64,000 nucleotides of DNA from Orcinus orca (GCF_937001465.1 NC_064565.1:99645089-99709088); one strand, 5' to 3'; positions 37,331-48,847 are shown, numbered from the stretch's first letter. Program-made: numbers and translations. Notes: generated by a model not told the origin, from the letters alone.

Positions 37331-38129
37331 ACACAAACAAATGCAAGCAAAACAAGATTAACAGATTCTAGCTAGATATTGCTGTATGTCCAAAGGCTCT
37401 GAGCCTGGTGCCTTCTCTCTTTGCTTGCAGAGGAGAATGACAAGTGTTAGAAGGGTGTTAAAGACGTATCATCTCTTCAATGAGATTTTCTCATGGACAT
37501 AATCATAAGGCATGAGAGCAAAATGAGAAGAGAACAACATTCTCACTTGAGGATCTATGTTATTTAACGTCGTGTCTGTCTGGGGTATCCATCCTATGCC
37601 AGCTTCCAGAAACACTAGTCTAGGCATGACCCTGAATGCAAACACCTCGCTGTCACATGTTGAGCAGGTTTTCCCGCTGCCACTTCCTCAACATACTCCT
37701 CCGTGTGCATGGTCTGCTCCTGGCCTCTAGGGACTCAGAGTCCAGAAAAGTGTCTTTCTGCACAGTTCCTGCCAAACAGACAGTGTTGCTTAACAAAGAT
37801 CTGTCAGGGACATGGTGGTGATGGAGATGGTAAAGACAAATATGTTAGGAGTGAGGGACACAGGCAGGAGAGGACAGAGGTCCAGCAGAGTCAGGCAATG
37901 GAAGACAGAAAGTCAGCCAAACAGAGACACTGGATCTAAACGTGCATCCCTGAGGGTCAGGCACAAAACAGCTGGCGTCTACTGTGGTCAAAGCACAGCC
38001 TTAATCAGAGTATCTGATTTTTTTAAGGTTGTCGTGAGACAGTGTGGTAGAAAAGGCAGCAGTGTAATCTGGGGGCCCCACTCCAGGTCTCTGAGTTACA
38101 CGAACAGAATGGGACAAATATTGTTCCCA

Positions 38130-38345
38130 TTTAATGAACAGCTGTTGTGTGCCTAGAACTTTAATCCTGCCCACTCCTTATGACAAGTGTTCAAGCTCAG
38201 TATTTTATTCCTGTTTTATAAACAATGAAATCTAGGAGCAGGGAGGTTAAATAAGTCACACAGGATCACCCAGCTGGGAAGGGCCCAAATTGTGACTTAA
38301 ATCCATGTCTTTCTGACTTGAAATCCCATGTTCTTCCCATCCTTC
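38130..38345 (+). mobile_element. MIR SINE
   Basis: AATGAACAGCTGTTGTGTGCC, a decayed core, and ACAGGATCACCCAGCTGGG. Confidence 0.65.
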
Positions 38346-38349
38346 TGAA

Positions 38350-41300
38350 ATTGTACGAGAAAAGATCTGCTCCTGGTCAAGTGGTCGCAAGCCAGGATGA
38401 TGATCACTGTGATTACTAGAACAAGAATCGTTGCTATTTGTCGTTATAGAATCAGAAAAGGAGGTTGGATGGGGTGAAAAGTATCTCAAGGGATTGTCCA
38501 TATCCCCCTTGCTTGGCATTTTAATTTATATAGACACATACATACACATATGTGCCCATGTACACACAAGCAAATATGCCTTCTACTACGTGTACACTAG
38601 GAACCAAAGATAACTCTATCAGTCTGGAATGAACATGTACCAGGATGGAGGGGAAAGGATCAACAAGTACTGAATTCCTACTGTATGCAGAGCCCTATGC
38701 TAGCCACCGGGGTGGTTTCAAGAGGCTTCTTCTGGAGAAATTGATGTTGATTCTCTTCAACCACATCCAGAGTAACACCTCTGAGCACAGGCCCTGGAGA
38801 TATTCTCATCAGAGCAATGAGAATTGCCCTGGGTGCCAGACTGGGGCTTGTGTGTCCCCTTTGTGGGCTTGGATCACAGAGTTGGACAGAGCTTCTATTC
38901 ACAGATCCCCTTCTTTGCGGACAGTTTGCATCTACCTAGAACTCAAATTATAACTTATTCAATTTCACCTATTTTGTCATGCGTCGGTCATTCCCATGTG
39001 CGTCCCATTTTTGCTTTTAACATACACAGAGGGAGGTATCAAATGTGTACTATATGTAATACTCACAGAGTCTAAGTGACTCTATCTTACATACGATACT
39101 TCTTGAGAGGGGGATGGTATACAGTTCAGCCCGCACAGTATTCACTTGCCAGCTCCTTCACATCCGGGCTCACTTCCAACTTGGCTTCCTTCTCATCAAA
39201 CAAGAAGCAGCTAGCTCATTCCCACATGCCTTTGAGTATCCCCTCCCCGTCAAACCTACCCGCCTCTCCCAACTCACAAGCCACAACTGGGCTTCTCCAA
39301 CGTACCAGCTGGAAAAAAGAGCAGAGAGAGAGAGAGAGAGAGATTGATTCCCAGTATCTCTCCTTTCTTCTTCCAGGCTCTTTTGAAATGCTTATTTCAC
39401 TCCTGCTCTACTGGCTTTATTAAGTAATTCTCTGTATGGGGGCCTCAGCTAGAAGCCACACCCAATAAATTAGCCAACCACCACAAACAGATGCAGTCTG
39501 GCAAGTGAAGAAGGATTACTCCAAAGTGAACACCGTGCAGAGGATCTACAGACAGTTGAGGTGAGAATCACTCCACCACTGTCAAGACACCAGGTGTCTC
39601 CCCTCCTCCAGTCCCTAATTCTGTCTGTGAATGACAGACAGCTTCACTCAACACTTTACTCACATGTATGCACGTGCATGTAAAGAATAGATAGCTAAAT
39701 ATGGAAAATAGCCAGGGACCCAATGGTGAGGTTTGAACATCCTTACATCATCTCCCAATAAGTATTAGAGCACTGGTGAGAACCCTAAGGAAGTGGTCCT
39801 TGGACCTTCCAGTTTAAGTAGGACCAGGACTGGCAGATGTAGCAACTGAAAAACTACAGTGGGAAAAAAAATCTCAGATGGGAAAATGAAAACAGCTCAC
39901 TCATGACTTTGGGGAAGGTGTGGCAAGTGTGCTTCCCCTTTCCTGGGATGGTTTTGCATTCTAGGTCCATGATGGTATCTGTTCCCTGCCATTCATGAAA
40001 TGCTTGCTCTCCTATTGTATGTGCATGGTGTAAATTCAGGATTGCAGCAATCACATGCTTGCCAACAACTTAGGATTTCTATGAACACAGGACAGAGAAT
40101 ATTCTTTGTGATCTTTGCAGAAGATGCCATGGTGTAATACACGCCATATATTATATACACGGGAAATAGATATTCTGGGACTAGATGACCCCTTGAATTG
40201 GAAGGGATGCAGACCCATCTCTTTGTGCTTAGATTAAAAATCTCTCTGGACCCCAAGAAATCTCATAACGAACCCCAAGTCTCAAGCTCAAAAAGGATCT
40301 TGAGGGTCACTAGTTCCAGTTGCCCACTTGAGCCCTCTTTCTAAGGCAGCCTATACTATCTTGGGACAGCTTTGATAGAATGTTCTTTCTGATGTCAAAA
40401 CCCAAGTTGGCTTCCCTGGAGATTCCGTCACTGGCCAAGGCGCTGCCCTTTGTGATTCCACAGAACAGGTCTGCCCCTTCTTGCGCACAACACACGGTCA
40501 GCATTTGATGCCAGTGAATATGCTTCTCCCTTGCAGTCTCTTCTCCCCAGTTCCCCTACCTGCGGGGCTGCCCACTGGATGAACTCTAAAGGCTCATTCA
40601 TTCAACAAATAATTATAGAACGTGAAGCAAGTGCCAGGAACTGGATTGATGAGCAAACACAACCAAGTCATTGCTTCCAGGGATCTTACAGTCCCTTCGC
40701 AGTACCTGCCTTAGACCCAGGCAAGAGGGCCCCTTGCTATAGAAGGCTCCACTCTGACCCTTCTTCAGCTGCATGCTTCCCATAGGGTGAGGCGCCTACA
40801 GGGTCAAGGACCCACATCCTCCTTCTAGAACATGCTTCAGTTACCTGGAACCCTGGAATGCCTGCCTATTCAGCCATGAGCCTGCTCCCCAAACCTTCAT
40901 GGTTCTCTTTCTTCAGAATCAAAGGGAGAGGGGCAAGAGGAAGCTCTTTGGAGGCGGTATAGATAGAGCCTGGACAAGCCAGTGGGTGTGCCCACACATG
41001 TATGTCCAAGGCTTATTATGGTGCAGGATGGAGCCAGCAGTGGAAAGAGAATCAGATCAGAGTGGCCTGTGGACCAAGGGCCAGATATCCTCATTTGGCT
41101 AGTACAGAATTCAGAGGACTCGAAGAGTTTTAAATTCAAATCTGTCTTCCAGGTTGTTTTGAAGGTATATTTGTCAGGATAGAAGGATAAAATGCACGTT
41201 GTTTAACAGTTTGTTAGCTGGATTTATTACTTTTAAATATTTTGGTCTATGATATGTGGGCCTCCATCCATACTCTTACCCTGGGGTCCATAAATGTCAG

Positions 41301-41930
41301 GGATGGGTCTATTCTTTGTGGATACAGATATTAGTTAATTAATCACAGAAAGAAATGTAAAATTGAACCATATTTCTAAGAAAAATAATATACCATTTGG
41401 GTCTCTCCTAAAATGTTCTGCTTGATCTCCATTCCCAGGGTTCTCCTTGCATCTTGGGGTCTCCAGGTTCCCTTCAGCCCTGCAAAGCCCTTCTCTTATT
41501 TTCTGAGATCCCAAAACACTGACTAAAATATTCCACATGCTCTTGCCCCTTCTGAACTCAGAGCTTCAGGGAAATGAACCCTAGGAAGAATAAGGGAGGC
41601 AGACCAAGATTGTTAATCTCTTACAGACTCATTTCCTCCTTTTCATTAGGTCCAAAACAGATGCCCCATCACCACACTGCCATGGTAGATTCCATCTCTG
41701 TACCCACTCCAGGGGCTCCACAGCTGACCCAGCCTGGGAGGTGGTTTCACCTCTTTGTTAAGGTATCCGTGTGTCTCACATCTCTTCCGCTTCCAGCTGT
41801 CTAAACTCAGCCTAAATCTATTTCTTCTCACTTGGTCTGCAGCAGCAGGAGAGAAACCTTCTCTGACTAATTGGGGAAAAGGTAGCAAATTCATCCACTT
41901 GTCTCTCTGAATAGGCACCCCACACACTAG
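38350..41930. other. Mostly unique intronic sequence
   Basis: Few recognisable repeats: a (GA)n run at 39323-39343 and an approximate TTCATTCAACAAAT element near 40597. No coding evidence. No CHR SINE or young L1. Confidence 0.45.
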
Positions 41931-42334
41931 CCGCTTTTAAGCATGCATCTCTTTCTCGTCCCCGATATTACTGTAATTCACCTGCGACTCACTGTCTGTG
42001 TGCCCTTGATCTCTCTAAGCCTCTGTGATGTCTGGGTTAGATTGTGAAACTCCCTGAGGGGGCAGGGCCACATCTGCCCTGTGTCTCCAGACCCTGCTCA
42101 GCGGAGCAGCCCACATAGGTAGGCACTTAATATAGACTTTTGATGATGGAAACAGAAGAACAGCATTCTGTCTAGAGCATTGTGAGGGGGCAAGAAGCAA
42201 TCTACTACCACAGACAGACCACGTCACACCAGCCCTCCTGCCAGACTGGGAGCTGGGGCACACTTTTTCCTTTTAAACAAGGTGTGTGGGAGGGGCACTG
42301 TCTCTTGCCTCTGAGATAACAGCAACAACAAACA

Positions 42335-42500
42335 CTGTGACAGCACGGCTCTAATTGTGTGGACTGATCTGATGCTCAGAATAACCTTATGAATTTGGGG
42401 ACTATCATTATTATCCCAGTTTTCAAATGAGAAACCTGAGGCACAGAGAAGTTGTGTAAATTGTTCAGGCCTCAGACTGGGGCCATCTGGCTTCGGAGAC
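42335..42500 (+). mobile_element. MIR SINE
   Basis: TGATGCTCAGAATAACCTTATG, GAAACCTGAGGCACAGAGAAG. Confidence 0.65.
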
Positions 42501-42774
42501 CTCAGCTTGCCCACCACGGCACATGGTCCCTTGACGTGAACTAGTGGAGCTTCAAGCAGAAATGGAGAGTGAAGTGTTGCCGACCAGGCTCTTGTTCCAC
42601 ACTCTCGCAGATCCTTGATCGACTGACCCCTGTCCCACCTGAGTGACTGGCTGAGGGAAGGAGAGTGTCAGTCAGCTGTCCAGCCTGGAGCCAAGTTGGC
42701 CCTCAAAGCATTTGTTCACACCCCATCCCTCTCCCTCCTCCTATCTTTTCTATTTCTCAAACATGCTAAGCTTG

Positions 42775-43170
42775 TTCACACTTGGGTCTCCTCCACCTGG
42801 AAAACTCTTCCTCTAGACCTATGTATGCATCGTTGGGTCATTCTCATCACTTAGGTATCAGCTCAGATGGTACATCCTTAGGGAGGCTCTTCCTGGTCAC
42901 TCTGTGTAATGTAGCTCCCAAGCCCTCCCTTTCATTCTTGTCTAACTCCTTTTGTCTTCATCACAGCACTCAACGCCATCTGAAATCACTTTATTTGTCT
43001 ACTAGTTTACTTGTTTATTTCTGCATCTTCACTAGAACTTTAGGTTCAGGAGAGCAGAGACCTCATCTGTTTTGTTCACTCCTGGATACTCAGGGTCTGA
43101 AACAACATCTGGCATGCTGTAGGTACACAGCAAACATTTGCTAAATAAATGCATGTGTGAATGAATAAGT
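42775..43170 (+). mobile_element. L2 LINE 3' end
   Basis: CACCTGGAAAACTCTTCCTC, AGGCTCTTCCTGGTCACTC, GAACTTTAGGTTCAGGAGAG, CTAAATAAATGCATGTGTG: a long, well-ordered L2 3' end. Confidence 0.85.
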
Positions 43171-43199
43171 AGTAAGTCCTTTATAGATATGTACAAATA

Positions 43200-45875
43200 T
43201 GGAACTAGCTGGATCCTTCAGTTTCCTGCCCCTCACCACATACATTTCAAGCCATTGGCAGGAAGACACCAAATTTTCGGCTTTGGCAGCCTTTTAGCCC
43301 CTGGAGCAGTGGCAAAAGACTGGGGAGCTGTTCAATTCCTTTGTCTGGGCAGAGAAAAGACCAAGACATTCAGCTACTGAGACTGCAGACTGTCTACACT
43401 CCATTCAGGGCCACGTGTGGACAATTGCTGGCCACTCCCTCCTTGAACAGAAAACAAAATACTGAAATCTCAGCTTTTCACTTTCTGTGTCTGACTGTCT
43501 CTCTCCCTCTCTTCCTTCTCTAGAGAGTTTTCCCCACCTCCTCCTCTTTGTCTCCCTTCCTCACTGAAATCCTGTGAAGAAACAAAAGCAAAAAGTGGGA
43601 AAATGTGTTCACATCTAACACATTTTACTCTTATTACTAATAACACAATCCCATTAAAATCTCCTGGCTGCTGCCCAAATAAAGCAAACCCCCAAAGTAT
43701 AATAATATGCGGGGAGTGCTTGATTTGATCCAGTCTGAGTATCAACGTGGCCCCCTATCCCTCCCACATAATAACAGAGCCCATTCCTTTATTGGTGTTA
43801 GCTTTTTTCTTTATTCCACGCTTTATTTATGACACATTGTAAAAATAACTAACAAGAAAAGAAAGCTCCTAACCTCCAACCAGACCCTGTATCACGTGAG
43901 GGTATTTCACAATATTCCTAATAATCCTTTTTATTTAGCAAAATACTGCTTTTCCATGAGCAAAATGCATGCCATTATATATTAATCACTTTCAAGTCAT
44001 TTTCAGGCTCATTATCTTCCGGATCCTCTCAACACATTTATAAGCAAATGAGGGGAACAGAAAACAGTTCCTCTAAATCACAGAAGTTGGAAAAGGGGCT
44101 CAAGGGTATAAAGAAATCTGAAGAAGTTCACACAACAGGTAAATATCATCCAGAACAGGCTCCAAGTCCTGCTGTATTCTAGAGACAAGGGTGTTCTTGC
44201 CAGAAGCCACACTCCCAGTGGCCCCTGTGACATGCAGACCTGAACCAGGGCACATGGAAGAAGAAAGAAATAGCTTAAGAAGTTAGAAAGCTAAACAAAT
44301 CCTTTTTTTTTTTTTTTTTTTTTGAGAAGATGGGGCTTCTGATTGGGGCAGATGCTGACCAGGAGCGTCCTAAGGTGAAGCACAATTCTTGTTCTCAGCC
44401 CCGCCACTCCTCCTTGTGTCTGTGCTGGATAGCCAGCACTGGGAGAGGGGCACAGGGCAGGCACCCTGGGCCTTCTTGCCTAACAAGAGTCCTTGGCTCT
44501 GGGCTGCAGTCCAATTGGGACTTCAGGCAATCCTAGTCACAGGAAGGAGGAACCCAGCCCTCAGCCTCTCAGAGACATTTACTCACACTGAGATCAACAT
44601 CACCTCCTCTCATAATGCCCAGGCCACGGCCCCAGTCATCATCTGTCCCTGAAGTGCCCTGCCCATTCCGGGCAAAGATAAAATGAATGAAAATGTCAGT
44701 GAAGCCTGACTCTCACAGAGAAAGCCTTCAACAAGAACCAGAGCCACTCAGGAGCACCAGCATGGCATCCTGCTACACCATCACTTGTCCAAGGAGCACC
44801 GAGCAGTCTTACCCCACTTCCGGGAAACTAGTGAAGAAGTGGCTGATGTGACCACATAACCCTGCCCGGGGTGCGACTGCATGTTCTTTCACCAGCATCA
44901 CTAACTAGATCAGGTGAACCTTTCTGATCTGGGATTCTGTGGAAAGTGTTGCCACAATTCATGATTCTAGAAGAATGTGCACATACTCTCCAGCACTGCA
45001 GAAACTAGACTGAAAGTGGAGCTAGAGGGGGTGGGGTGAGTATGTCTGTGAAAATCTGAATGCATGTGGTAGGGAGAACCCTCGGCCTTGGGAAGACTCT
45101 GGTCCATAAGGCGCTAAGCATCTCCTATCCTGGATGGGGAGAGTTTAAGGGACTTTCTAAGTTTGTGTGCTTCAGGGCTGAGAAGGGAAATAGTTATGAC
45201 AAGACTCCCTACTTCCTTCTCCATATTCCTTACACTCACTCTCACCCTACTTACCTACCTGCTTTCAACCTAGGAAAACTTGAGTCTGCCAAGAAGTGTT
45301 ATAACAAACTGTATAGTCTTCATGAACTTACAATCCCCTCCATTTCCTCCTCAGTGATTGTGGATGTCAGTATAATATGGGAGGGGTTAGTATCAAAGTG
45401 AAGGAACAGGCATAGGCTTGCCGAGGACAAGGTCTCCACACACCATCAGAGAGGGAAGAAGTCTGAATCTGGAACTGAAGATGGGCTGGGGAAATGTCAC
45501 TAACCACAAATCAGATGCAAGGATACCTCGGCAACGAGCATGAATGTACCACCAAGTTTCTTCACTTCACCCCTTCCAACTTCTGAATCTTCTACTCTGA
45601 GGATGCTTATGGAATTTTTGGATGGAATTGAACATATTCCAATTGAGCACTGGAAGGAAAATGCAAACATGGGGGACAACTGAGCCACCAAACAGGCTCC
45701 GCCAGGCACCAGACACCTCTTGGGCAAACTTAACCACATGAGACATCATTGAGGAGCCCTTAAAACTTACAGTCCTCACACTAGAAACAGCACAGTGGTT
45801 CCCCAGGGCAAGTAGGCGAGTAGCAACCTGCCAGACCTGGAGATCCCAGAAGGAAGCAGGGAAAGGGAAAAAGGG
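43200..45875. other. Unique sequence next to the MARCHF4 donor
   Basis: No repeat family recognised apart from a 21-nt T-run at 44303-44323. A+T-rich DNA at 43780-44040 looks repeat-free and holds ATGCAT and TTAATCA sites. No coding evidence. Confidence 0.45.
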
Positions 45876-45881
45876 TCTCAC

Positions 45882-46376
45882 CTGTTCCGGCCCCTGGAAG
45901 CAGATGCGGCAGAGCGGGGTTCTCATGCCACTGTCCAGGCTGCTGCCCAGTGAGTAGCGATCCTCAGCCTTCCCCTTACAGAAGTCATCTGAAGAGGCAC
46001 TGCTGAGCAGCAAGGCAGGTGGCTCTGCGGCTGGGCCACCCCAGTCATCTTCCGCTGAAGGTGGCAGGGGAGGGGTCTCCCTGCCCACGCCTTCTCGAGG
46101 CCCCCTCCAGCCTGCCCGCCCCCCGGCACCCAGAGCCGGAAGGGTGTTGTTGGCTGCCACGCCGGGGGGCTGGGGTTCGCCGTGCATGGGCAGGGGCGCT
46201 GGAGGGGGGCGCCGCAGGAGGAGAACCTTCAGGTCATTGAAGAGCATGCGGCAGCGGCACTTGAGGAGACCCTGGTGGCGCAGCATCTGGGGGGCTGGGA
46301 GGCACAGTCCACAGCGGTACCAGGCACAGCAGTACCACCACCACCACCAGGGCAGCCCGCTCTGGGGCATCAGCAT
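45882..46376 (-). CDS. MARCHF4: MARCHF4 first coding exon (membrane-associated RING-CH E3 ubiquitin ligase), 5' part only
   Basis: The exon encodes 165 residues, from the first in-frame ATG (46376-46374) to a CAG codon followed directly by a GTGAGA splice donor (45881-45876), a phase-0 intron. The N-terminus is hydrophobic with five consecutive tryptophans (about residues 10-14), then a cysteine/arginine-rich stretch (KCRCRMLFNDLK, 39-50), a proline/glycine-rich linker with an NNT sequon near 76-78, an acidic serine-rich part (SSASSDDF), and LCRICFQGPEQ, holding the first two zinc-binding cysteines (156 and 159) of the RING-CH finger. This layout, and cutting the RING-CH after PEQ, match vertebrate MARCHF4. 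The family ubiquitinates membrane proteins such as MHC class I and CD4 from Golgi and endosomal membranes; that is family knowledge. The start has a weak Kozak context (C at -3 and +4) and a second ATG two codons on. The remaining exons are outside the window. The paralogues MARCHF9 and MARCHF11 are less likely given the specific N-terminus. Confidence 0.93.
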
Positions 46377-47480
46377 GTGCCCGGTGGAAGCAGAGAGACC
46401 GGTAGGGGCAGGCGGAGTCTTTGCAGAGGATGGGATCGTTTGAGGGGGTCCACGGTGTGTCTGTGTGATGGGGGGAGGCTTCGTTCGCACTGGCTCCTGT
46501 TACCTCCCTTCCACGTAGCAAATAAATTGCCCCCAGGACTGACGACTGCAAGCCACTGCCTCTGAACTCTACCTGGAAAGCCCAACAACAGCAAAAGTTT
46601 TCTTGCCCCTCCACCTCTACCCCAACCTTAAGCTTTGCTCAGAGTGTCTCCTTTTTGCTTTTGACCTGGTGGCACTGGTAGGGGCAGGGGGGGTAGGAAA
46701 AAAAATGTTGAGGGTGGGTTGTCAGGGCCTTGAGATCAAGGTCTAATTGTTAGAAAGTTCCCCAGGAGAGGCTTATTGGGTTTTTCTCAAATGCCTAGGC
46801 AGTGGGAAATCTTTTCTTTCACATAAAAGGGTGGGGAAGGTTATCAATAAAATTTGGAGTGGACTAAGCTGGGCTTAGGGCAAGCTAGCTCAGTGAAGAA
46901 TTGAAGACTGCATGTGCTAGAGAGAAAAGGTAGTTTTCCTCAGGTGTAACGGGAGGTTGGTGGTGAGGGGCTGAGGGAGGTAAGGTGGGGAAGAGAGGAG
47001 GTTGGGAGAACTTTTAATTCTCCTGGGCAGAAAACTGGGGCAATTAACCCCCAGAAGCACCAGAGTTACTTTTAAGAGAGCAGCGGTGGGGGTAGGGAAG
47101 GGATTCAGGTGCAACTGGGCAAGGGGCTTGTGCTTTGCCTCTGCAGCCAAAGGGCTGCACAGAAGAGGGGAAAGCCAATTAGGAGAACAGAGGTGGGAAA
47201 ATCAGGGACTGGAGGGCGGGGGGCGGGGGGTGGGGAAGAAAGGGAAAAACCGAAAAGACCGTTTAACCCTTGCAGAGCTACCTCCTTCCTGAGCTTTAAG
47301 ATCCTGGCTAGAAGAAGGGTGTGTGCTTGGGGGGTGGGAGGCAGAGAGCGGAGTAGAGATACGGGGTAGAGAATAGGGGCTTGTGGGAGGGGACTAGAGG
47401 AAGGAGTAATTACATGGTCTCAGCCCCCCGCCCGCCCCTGCGGCAGTCTGTAAATCCTCGGCCCCCTTCCCGTGGCGCCA
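46377..47480 (-). other. MARCHF4: MARCHF4 5' leader / proximal upstream region
   Basis: This is sequence between the MARCHF4 start codon and the CpG island. Part of it is presumably 5' UTR, but the transcription start cannot be fixed from sequence. The MARCHF4 reading frame stays open for at least 38 codons upstream of 46376 without another ATG, which supports 46376 as the start. On the minus strand a pyrimidine-rich stretch ending in CAG at about 46573 resembles a splice acceptor, so a spliced leader is possible but unproven. A G-rich run at 47215-47236 could form a quadruplex. Confidence 0.5.
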
Positions 47481-48245
47481 GCAAATGTCCCTCTGGGCGA
47501 GGGGCAAGGGCCGGGATAAGGGCAGGTCCGGGCGGGTGGGTGGCCTCGCCTTCTCCTCGGGGGCCTCCTCGGGGCCGCTGTCGCCCTGCTTCTCTGGCTC
47601 CGGGTCCGCCCGAGGCCGCCGATGCTGCTGCGGCGGCGACCGCTTGTCTGCGTGCGGGTGTCTCCGGGGCGGGGGCTGCTCGGGCTCGTCCTCTGGCTGC
47701 CGCTCGCCGTCCGACGCGGCCAAGACTCCCGGCCTCATGATCCTCCTCCCCCTCCTCCCCCTTCCCGGGGGGCCGGCCCTGCGCCCCCGCGCCCGGGCAG
47801 CGCTGCCATGCAGCCGGAGGCGAGGCAGGCGTAGGGGCGGGGGCGGCTCAGGAGTCAGCAGTAGGGGAAAGAGAAGACGAAATCACACTAGTGGAATAAG
47901 CATAATTCGCTTCTCAAATAATCAGAGCAGAGTGCTGCTGGGTGGGCGGGGGCGGAGGAGGGCGGCTGTCGGGTCTTCAGGGCAGCTCTGCCTCCGCGGC
48001 CCCTACCCAGGGCGGCCTCGGTCGGCTCTCTCCCCCCCGCCCCGCCCTCCTCTCCGCCGCCTCTGGCTGGCTGGGCTCGCTGTTGCTACCTCTCTTCCTA
48101 GAAGCAGCGAGGTGAGGCTTGTTTGCGGTGCCGGCTGAGGGTGGGGAGGGGGAACCGAAGCGGCGTGGCCGAGGCGGGAGGCAGCCAGCACTTGGCTCCG
48201 GCTTGGTCCTCGCGACCCCCCAAAACCATATATAAATATATCTCT

Positions 48246-48253
48246 TATAAAAG
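48246..48253 (+). promoter_or_regulatory. TATA-box-like element TATAAAAG inside the CpG island
   Basis: TATAAAAG matches the TATA-box consensus and lies in a short A+T-rich island (about 48222-48255) within otherwise GC-rich DNA. It points rightward, away from MARCHF4. The opposite strand of the same patch reads TATATTTATA-like and could serve MARCHF4 itself. Function is inferred from position and motif only. Confidence 0.4.
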
Positions 48254-48487
48254 GCGAGAGGAAGCAAATCAGATTCCAGGCTGCTGCCAGGTGTTGTCTT
48301 CCGCCGTTGCTCAGCACCCGCCCGCCGCGACTGCTGCCCCCCTACACACACCCCGGCTCAGTTCCCAAAGGGGTGGTGCTGGAAGGGAGGTGGCAGGCGG
48401 TGGGCTGACCGTCCGAGGTCTGGAAACAGGGTTCCTGGAGCAGAGAAGGCTCTCAGCTACCTCCGCCGCCGCAGCCGCCGCCGCGCA

Positions 48488-48516
48488 TTCAGCACCCCGG
48501 GCGAGTGGACAGCTCC
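48488..48516 (+). promoter_or_regulatory. Expanded-spacing RE1 (REST/NRSF) motif
   Basis: The left half-site TTCAGCACC (48488-48496) is a full match. The right half-site GGACAGCTCC (48507-48516) matches 9 of 10 bases of the RE1 right half. The gap is 10 nt instead of the canonical 2, which places the half-sites in the extended spacing known for non-canonical REST sites. The position at the distal edge of the MARCHF4 CpG island suits repression outside neurons. Binding is inferred. Confidence 0.5.
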
Positions 48517-48555
48517 CACCCAGACCCTGAGCGTCACGCAAGTGGGGGCCTGACG

Positions 48556-48752
48556 CAGACGCCGGGGAGGGATTGAGGGAAAGAGGCGAGAGGGAGAGGG
48601 CTATAGAGGAGGAGGGAAAAACTGTTCGAGGCAAGGAGATGGGGAGGGATCAAGCGAGAGGGAAGGAAGGAGAAGGAGGGATTTAGGAAGGAAGGGAGGA
48701 GGGAGCAAAAGTGGTGAAAGAGCGAGAAAGGCAAGCGGGGTAGAGAGGAGCG
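48556..48752 (+). other. Promoter-flanking polypurine tract
   Basis: About 195 nt are almost entirely A and G on the plus strand, with short GGGAGG, GAGAGG and GGAAGG motifs and only scattered pyrimidines. Such tracts next to promoters can adopt triplex or other non-B structures and bind GAGA/MAZ-type factors. That behaviour is general knowledge; only the composition is seen here. Confidence 0.7.
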
Positions 48753-48847
48753 TTCGTGTACGAACTCGTGCATTTCCCCCCGCTGGAGAGTCTCCGTGTG
48801 GACGGGACCGCTGTAGAATTTCTTCCCTCTGTACACTTGCACGGGCC

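Larger units (their letters stand above)
1..45881 (-). other. MARCHF4: MARCHF4 intron 1, 5' portion (acceptor not in window)
   Basis: This is inferred from the donor at 45881. No downstream exon encoding the rest of the RING-CH finger (the remaining C/H ligands) or the two transmembrane segments is visible on the minus strand before the window ends. The human gene has a first intron of many tens of kilobases, so a full 45.9 kb of intron is expected. The content is listed separately as repeats and unique stretches. Confidence 0.85.
47400..48560 (-). promoter_or_regulatory. MARCHF4: CpG island / promoter region of MARCHF4
   Basis: Very GC-rich and CpG-dense sequence (for example 47515-47830 and 47940-48200), in sharp contrast with the A+T-rich flanks. 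It lies 1-2 kb upstream of the first coding exon, as expected for a CpG-island promoter of a developmentally regulated gene. Long open frames here on both strands are consistent with G+C-driven lack of stops. No single start site can be chosen, and a bidirectional promoter is possible. Confidence 0.75.

Noticed and set aside
45567..46490. Longer MARCHF4 frame, beginning at 46490 and reading on to 45567
   Set aside because: The first codon at 46490 is GTG, not ATG, so the upstream extension has no start. Below 45882 the frame runs past a consensus splice donor into the intron.
47485..48138. 217-codon plus-strand open frame in the CpG island
   Set aside because: GC-rich DNA lacks stop codons by composition. 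The product is arginine/glycine/proline-rich with no domain, and overlapping frames on both strands are open as well.
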